Part shown: positions 50,265-53,491 of the stretch, piece by piece
How the letters are laid out: each line of letters starts with the position of its first letter
Numbering within the stretch: the first letter of the stretch is position 1
Assembly (NCBI GenBank): GCA_030648205.1
Contig: JAUSIH010000026.1
Span: 1 to 53,491 of the forward strand
Length of the DNA: 53,491 bases
Reading direction: 5' to 3'
DNA from: Dehalococcoidia bacterium
GTDB taxonomy: Bacteria > Chloroflexota > Dehalococcoidia > JAUSIH01
Made by a program: the position numbers and the translations under genes
The notes under the pieces: model-generated
The model's input: only the letters and a program-made list of their open reading frames with translations
What the model was told of the DNA's origin: nothing
The model's database searches: none

Positions 50265-51500
50265 GTGACTGAAACACTGCCGCTTCAAGGGGTACGGGTC
50301 CTGGACTTCGGCACCGCGTGGGCAGGCCCGGCGATAGGCGAAATCCTGAGCGACCTCGGCGCGGAGGTCATCAAGATCGAGTCGCGCACCAAGCTCGACG
50401 GGATGCGCGTCGGGCGCCCCATGGTCGGCGATGTCATGAGCGGCGACGCGGGCAACGAGCCGGAGCTGCAACCCATCTTTCACTCGCTCAATCGCGGCAA
50501 GAAGAGTCTGACCATTGATTTCAAGACGCCGGAAGGGCACGAGCTGCTTCGGAAGCTCATCGCCGTCTCCGACGTGACCACCGACAACTTCTCGCCGGGC
50601 GTGCTGGACAGGGCCGGGATTGGCTACAAGGACCTGGTCAAGATCAAGCCGGACATCATCGTGCAGTCCATGTCTGGCGCCGGAGCGACGGGGCCGCTCA
50701 GCAACATCGTCGCGTACGCCCCGACCACAACCGCGCTGTCGGGCACGACATCGCTCGTCGGCACGGAGGACGGTCGGAACGTCATGCCCCAGCGCGGCTA
50801 TGGGGACGCCAATTCGGCCATCCACGCGGCCATCGCCATCCTGCTGGCGCTCCACCACCGGGAGCAGACCGGACAGGGCCAGTGGATTGACGTGGCGGAG
50901 GTGGAAACGGCGACGGCGCTGCTGGGCGAGCCGTTCGCCGACTACTTCATGAACGGGCGCGTGGCGACTCCCCGTGGGACATTCCACCCCGCAATGGCCC
51001 CGCACAACATATACCCCTGCGAGGGCGACGACGCGTGGGTAGCTATCGCCGTGGCCAGCGAGCAGGAGTGGCGAGCGTTCTGCACGGCCATAGGGCGCGC
51101 GGACATCGCGGACAGGCCCGCCTTCGCCGACGTGGTCCAGCGCGTACGCAATCGCAAGGAGCTGGACGGCATCGTGAGCGCGTGGACGCGCCAGAAGACG
51201 CCCCGCGACGCCGCGGACGCGATGCAGGCGGCGGGCGTCGCCTCGGAGCCGGTCATGAACGCCCACGACCACTACTTCGACCCGGGCTTCAACTACCGGA
51301 AGGCGTGGGTGGAGGTGGAGCATCCCATTCTGGGGAACATCACGCTGCCCGCGGTGCCGTGGCGGCTGAGCGACACGCCCTGCAAGATCACCGGCCACGC
51401 GCCCACACTGGGCCAGCACAACGCCTACGTCTGCCACGACCTGCTGGGCGTGCCGCAGGAGCGGGTGGACGAGCTGGCGGCCAAGAAGGTGCTGCAGTAG
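50265..51500 (+). CDS. CaiB/BaiF CoA-transferase 9 (type B of pair 4)
   Basis: This 411-residue subtype B paralog has GTG start (LQGVRVLDFGTAWAGPAIGE). It has IFHSLNRGKKSLTIDFKTPE, TDNFSPGVLDRAGIGYKDL, the site GQGQWIDVAEVE (Glu214), APHNIYPCEGDDAWVAIAV and the end AAKKVLQ. It is closest to transferase 5. A damaged copy of its last 30 codons is found at 52256. Confidence 0.9.
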   Translation: MTETLPLQGVRVLDFGTAWAGPAIGEILSDLGAEVIKIESRTKLDGMRVGRPMVGDVMSGDAGNEPELQPIFHSLNRGKKSLTIDFKTPEGHELLRKLIAVSDVTTDNFSPGVLDRAGIGYKDLVKIKPDIIVQSMSGAGATGPLSNIVAYAPTTTALSGTTSLVGTEDGRNVMPQRGYGDANSAIHAAIAILLALHHREQTGQGQWIDVAEVETATALLGEPFADYFMNGRVATPRGTFHPAMAPHNIYPCEGDDAWVAIAVASEQEWRAFCTAIGRADIADRPAFADVVQRVRNRKELDGIVSAWTRQKTPRDAADAMQAAGVASEPVMNAHDHYFDPGFNYRKAWVEVEHPILGNITLPAVPWRLSDTPCKITGHAPTLGQHNAYVCHDLLGVPQERVDELAAKKVLQ

Positions 51501-51587
51501 GGGATGGGGTCTGGCGAAAGGATGTTCGCTGCCCGCTCTTGGTCCTTCAAGTGCCACATACCACATGGCTTTGCGCGGGTTGGGTAT

Positions 51588-51932
51588 CTAGTGTTCCAAC
51601 CCCAAACTCCAGTGCAAGGCCACGTCAACATCCCGCATCGTTCCCCTGCTTAGGACGCCAGCCAATGCACCCAAGCGCGTCTGGTCAACTGTCTGGACCT
51701 GCTCACACAGGACCGTCCCATCCAGACGAAGCCCGGTCTCTTTGGCTGTGACGGGAACGTGGAACGGGTAGCGTCGGCGGCGTGGCTGCGATGTGATGGC
51801 GGCGACGATGGTAACGGGACTGGAGCGGTTGCCGACGTCGTTCTGGACTATCAAGACGGGGCGACGGCCCGCCTGCTCGGAGCCAGTGGTTTGTGGAAGC
51901 TCGAGCCAGTAAATCTCGCCCCGCTTAACCAT
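51588..51932 (-). CDS. MazF/PemK-type mRNA interferase toxin
   Basis: This 114-residue toxin opens with VKRGEIYWLELPQTTGSEQAG and RRPVLIVQNDVGN, then PVTIVAAITSQ and LDGTVLCEQVQTVDQTRL. These are the conserved strands of MazF endoribonucleases, which cut mRNA at short motifs. Its start overlaps the antitoxin gene by eight bases. Length is normal and all core parts are present, so it is probably active. Confidence 0.9.
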   Translation of the reverse strand: MVKRGEIYWLELPQTTGSEQAGRRPVLIVQNDVGNRSSPVTIVAAITSQPRRRRYPFHVPVTAKETGLRLDGTVLCEQVQTVDQTRLGALAGVLSRGTMRDVDVALHWSLGLEH

Positions 51933-52197
51933 CGGCGCGCTCGTCCCACCGCGTGCTCTTGCGCATCATCTCGCCGGCGAGCGGGAATGCCTCCTCGGCA
52001 AGGCGGCGGTCCTCCTCGGCCATTTCCCGGTAGCCCTGCTCCATCAACGCTTCGACGCGGGCGCGCTCTTCTTTCTCCAGAAGTTCGGCGATTACGCCGC
52101 TTCTGGTCTTGGCGCGCTCTCTGGCCAGCCCGTCGGCCACAGCAAGCAGACCTTTAGGCAGGCTGATGGTGACTTTGGCGACGCCTGACGGACGCAT
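51925..52197 (-). CDS. Ribbon-helix-helix antitoxin of MazF
   Basis: This 90-residue protein has an N-terminal ribbon-helix-helix segment (VAKVTISLPKGLLAVADGLA, then RSGVIAELLEKEERAR) for DNA binding and dimerisation. The acidic and helical C-terminal part would wrap the toxin. It sits before the toxin with overlap, as expected. A palindrome 26 bases upstream is its likely operator. Confidence 0.85.
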   Translation of the reverse strand: MRPSGVAKVTISLPKGLLAVADGLARERAKTRSGVIAELLEKEERARVEALMEQGYREMAEEDRRLAEEAFPLAGEMMRKSTRWDERADG

Positions 52198-52222
52198 ACT
52201 ATGCCTCCGCCATACAGATTAC

Positions 52223-52237
52223 CATACCATTGGTATG
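52223..52237. promoter_or_regulatory. Likely operator of the MazEF-type pair
   Basis: CATACCA-T-TGGTATG is a perfect palindrome with 7-bp arms, 26 bases upstream of the antitoxin start. Ribbon-helix-helix antitoxins commonly bind such sites to repress their own operon. Confidence 0.6.
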
Positions 52238-52255
52238 ACCACAAGTCTTACCGAA

Positions 52256-52347
52256 ACAGACCACGCCCCGACGCCCGGCCAGCACAACGCCTGCGTCTGC
52301 CGCGACCTGCTGAGCGTGCCGCAGGAGCGGGTGAACGCGTTGCGGTG
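52256..52347 (+). pseudogene. Fossil 3' end of a CaiB/BaiF CoA-transferase gene
   Basis: The frame reads DHAPTPGQHNACVCRDLLSV then PQERVNAL, almost the same as the end of transferase 9 (GHAPTLGQHNAYVCHDLLGV then PQERVDEL). The similarity is also clear in the DNA. Nothing of the rest of the gene is present. The remaining bases up to 52561 show no gene or recognisable signal. Confidence 0.8.
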
Positions 52348-52561
52348 GGGCTCTGTGTGGACAGTACTCGAACTTCCTGCGGCCTGATCTGGTGCCCAGG
52401 CTGAGGGAACTGCTGGCCAGCGATTCCTGACTCGCCTGGCGGACCTAAACGTACAGAAACCAGAACTCAGCCTATTTTTGAGCTCTTTTTAGTGCTAGTC
52501 TTGCCCCGAAGCTAGAATATCTTGAGGCGTTAGCACACAGATTTGGCAGCACCACAGATGG

Positions 52562-53323
52562 CTAACGATTCATGCTTTCCCAAAAAGTCCACATGTTGTG
52601 GGCTGCATCTTGAAGTTCTTTAATAAGTGGGCGCATAGATTCCTTACTTGCACCTCGGTCATCTATCGCTATACGGAGTTTCTCGGCTGAGTCCTTTATC
52701 TTCTCAGCGACTTCGAGACCCCACTGTCTGTTGTCACTCACGACGCCAGCCCGTTTTCGTTCCTCAGCCATAATCCGTTTCACCTCTCTAGTCTCCCATG
52801 CTGAACGCCCTGGTTGGTATTGGAAGATCCAGGCCTGGCCGTCGTGCGCACTTGATAGGCGATTGAAAGCGTCTACAGCCGCTTCTGCCATAGCGTTAGC
52901 CTCACGGATAATGAGAGGGGAATCCGGCTTCTGCGGTGCCACGTCGTCATGTACTGAAGTTATTCGGAGACGACGCCACCTCTCAATGACTTTACGATGT
53001 GGCCTCAAGAGACGGCCTATTTCGGCGAGTTCATCGTCTGATGTACGCGGCGCAAGCGCCACCTTTTCATTCCTAGCGGCGGCAATCAAGGAGTCGAGAC
53101 TATTCGCATGGGAGTCCGGGTCAAAGATCTTCCAAAACTCCACGACGAACGCTTGACGTAGCGCGTATAGCACTGGCTGGAAGAACCCTTTGTAGCGGTT
53201 CAGTCCAGCAGCCTCTTCTTCACTCCTCGACTGCAATTCCTTCCATATGGCGTAGATAGTGACGGCGTTCCATATTGTCTGTGCTAGCTGCTTGCGTCGT
53301 CGTTTGAACTCTTGGGGTTCCAT
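52562..53323 (-). CDS. HEPN-like (AbiU2-type?) hypothetical protein
   Basis: This 253-residue helical, basic protein has AFVVEFWKIFDPDSHANSLD in the first half and RKVIERWRRLRITSVHDDV in the middle. The latter contains R-x4-H (RITSVH), the arrangement of HEPN ribonucleases, and the overall look recalls AbiU2-like proteins. This is a tentative match. ATG 53323 is preferred because a TATAAT lies at 53349-53344 on the minus strand, which gives a 14-base leader; TTG 53344 and GTG 53341 would lie before or at the start of transcription. It neighbours a MazEF pair and a transposase start. Confidence 0.5.
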   Translation of the reverse strand: MEPQEFKRRRKQLAQTIWNAVTIYAIWKELQSRSEEEAAGLNRYKGFFQPVLYALRQAFVVEFWKIFDPDSHANSLDSLIAAARNEKVALAPRTSDDELAEIGRLLRPHRKVIERWRRLRITSVHDDVAPQKPDSPLIIREANAMAEAAVDAFNRLSSAHDGQAWIFQYQPGRSAWETREVKRIMAEERKRAGVVSDNRQWGLEVAEKIKDSAEKLRIAIDDRGASKESMRPLIKELQDAAHNMWTFWESMNR

Positions 53324-53393
53324 CTTTGTGACCGATCGCACCAATTATACAAGGTGATTGAGTACGGTCTGGCACCAGGAGTAGGATGGTGCC

Positions 53394-53491
53394 ATGGACC
53401 TGCAAAGCTATGAACAGCTTGTGAAGAGCGAGTCAACAGCGAAAAAGTATGTGTTGGGATTTTGCTGGAAAAACCATCAGCGGTTTTGCCC
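53394..53491 (+). CDS. 5' end of a probable transposase (zinc-ribbon type)
   Basis: The ATG at 53394 opens 32 codons that run off the window (MDLQSYEQLVKSE, then KKYVLGFCWKNHQRFCP). The GFCWKNHQRFCP segment resembles the N-terminal zinc ribbon of IS1595-like transposases as I recall them. Too little is present to be sure. Confidence 0.45.
   Translation, partial: MDLQSYEQLVKSESTAKKYVLGFCWKNHQRFC

Noticed and set aside
1-53491. tRNA, rRNA, CRISPR array, prophage genes or Sec machinery (selA, selB, selC, selD)
   Set aside because: None could be recognised on either strand. The Sec machinery must be sought outside the window.

Overview
The window is GC-rich bacterial DNA. The single-strand operons, the many CaiB/BaiF CoA-transferases, the Sec-containing UGSC-type proteins and the family-5 ABC transporters suggest a Chloroflexota organism, perhaps Dehalococcoidia or SAR202-like. 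That placement is inferred from gene content only; no rRNA or tRNA gene was seen.

Layout. 1-5950: a release-factor 3' end with an unusual RF1/RF2 mix, PAC2, pterin dehydratase, ArsR/AHSA1, VOC, DUF4242, a geranylgeranyl-reductase-like flavoprotein and a RelE-type toxin-antitoxin pair. 6058-11348: a Pro/Thr-linker surface protein, an acyl-CoA dehydrogenase, and an ECF sigma / anti-sigma / SIMPL lipoprotein block with two matching ECF-type promoters. 11504-16678 (minus): an oligopeptide-type binding protein, a partner protein, a UGSC selenoprotein and an MFS transporter. 16745-18520: an AT-richer patch with a leaderless hypothetical gene and a transposase. 18605-22896: rsmD-coaD, an Mrp-type ATPase and a gluzincin-like lipoprotein. 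22951-30082 (minus): an operon of partner, UGSC selenoprotein, DppB, binding protein, DppC and a UGSC-partner fusion. 30409-35739 (plus): an MBL hydrolase, a decayed SDR, and binding protein, DppB and DppC. 35814-51500 (plus): nine CaiB/BaiF genes, two MaoC-like hydratases and an iron alcohol dehydrogenase. 51588-53491: MazEF, a fossil CaiB end, a HEPN-like gene and the start of a transposase.

Two systems stand out. (1) Three selenoprotein genes, each split by an in-frame UGA at a U-G-x-C motif. Each UGA is followed at the same distance by a hairpin with the same UGUAU loop, and one hairpin carries a compensatory base-pair change. Each selenoprotein is paired with, or fused to, one conserved partner family and sits beside peptide-type ABC transporter genes that lack ATPases. 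The motif resembles the Sec site of glycine reductase subunit GrdB, so a new two-part selenoenzyme acting on an imported small molecule is a reasonable hypothesis. (2) Eight of the nine CaiB paralogs form four consecutive A/B pairs, and all eight have Glu where class III CoA-transferases carry the catalytic Asp. Two pairs are followed by a MaoC-like hydratase. This looks like a repeatedly duplicated module for CoA activation and hydration of several related acids, using heteromeric transferases.

Small palindromic MITE-like repeats are scattered between the operons.
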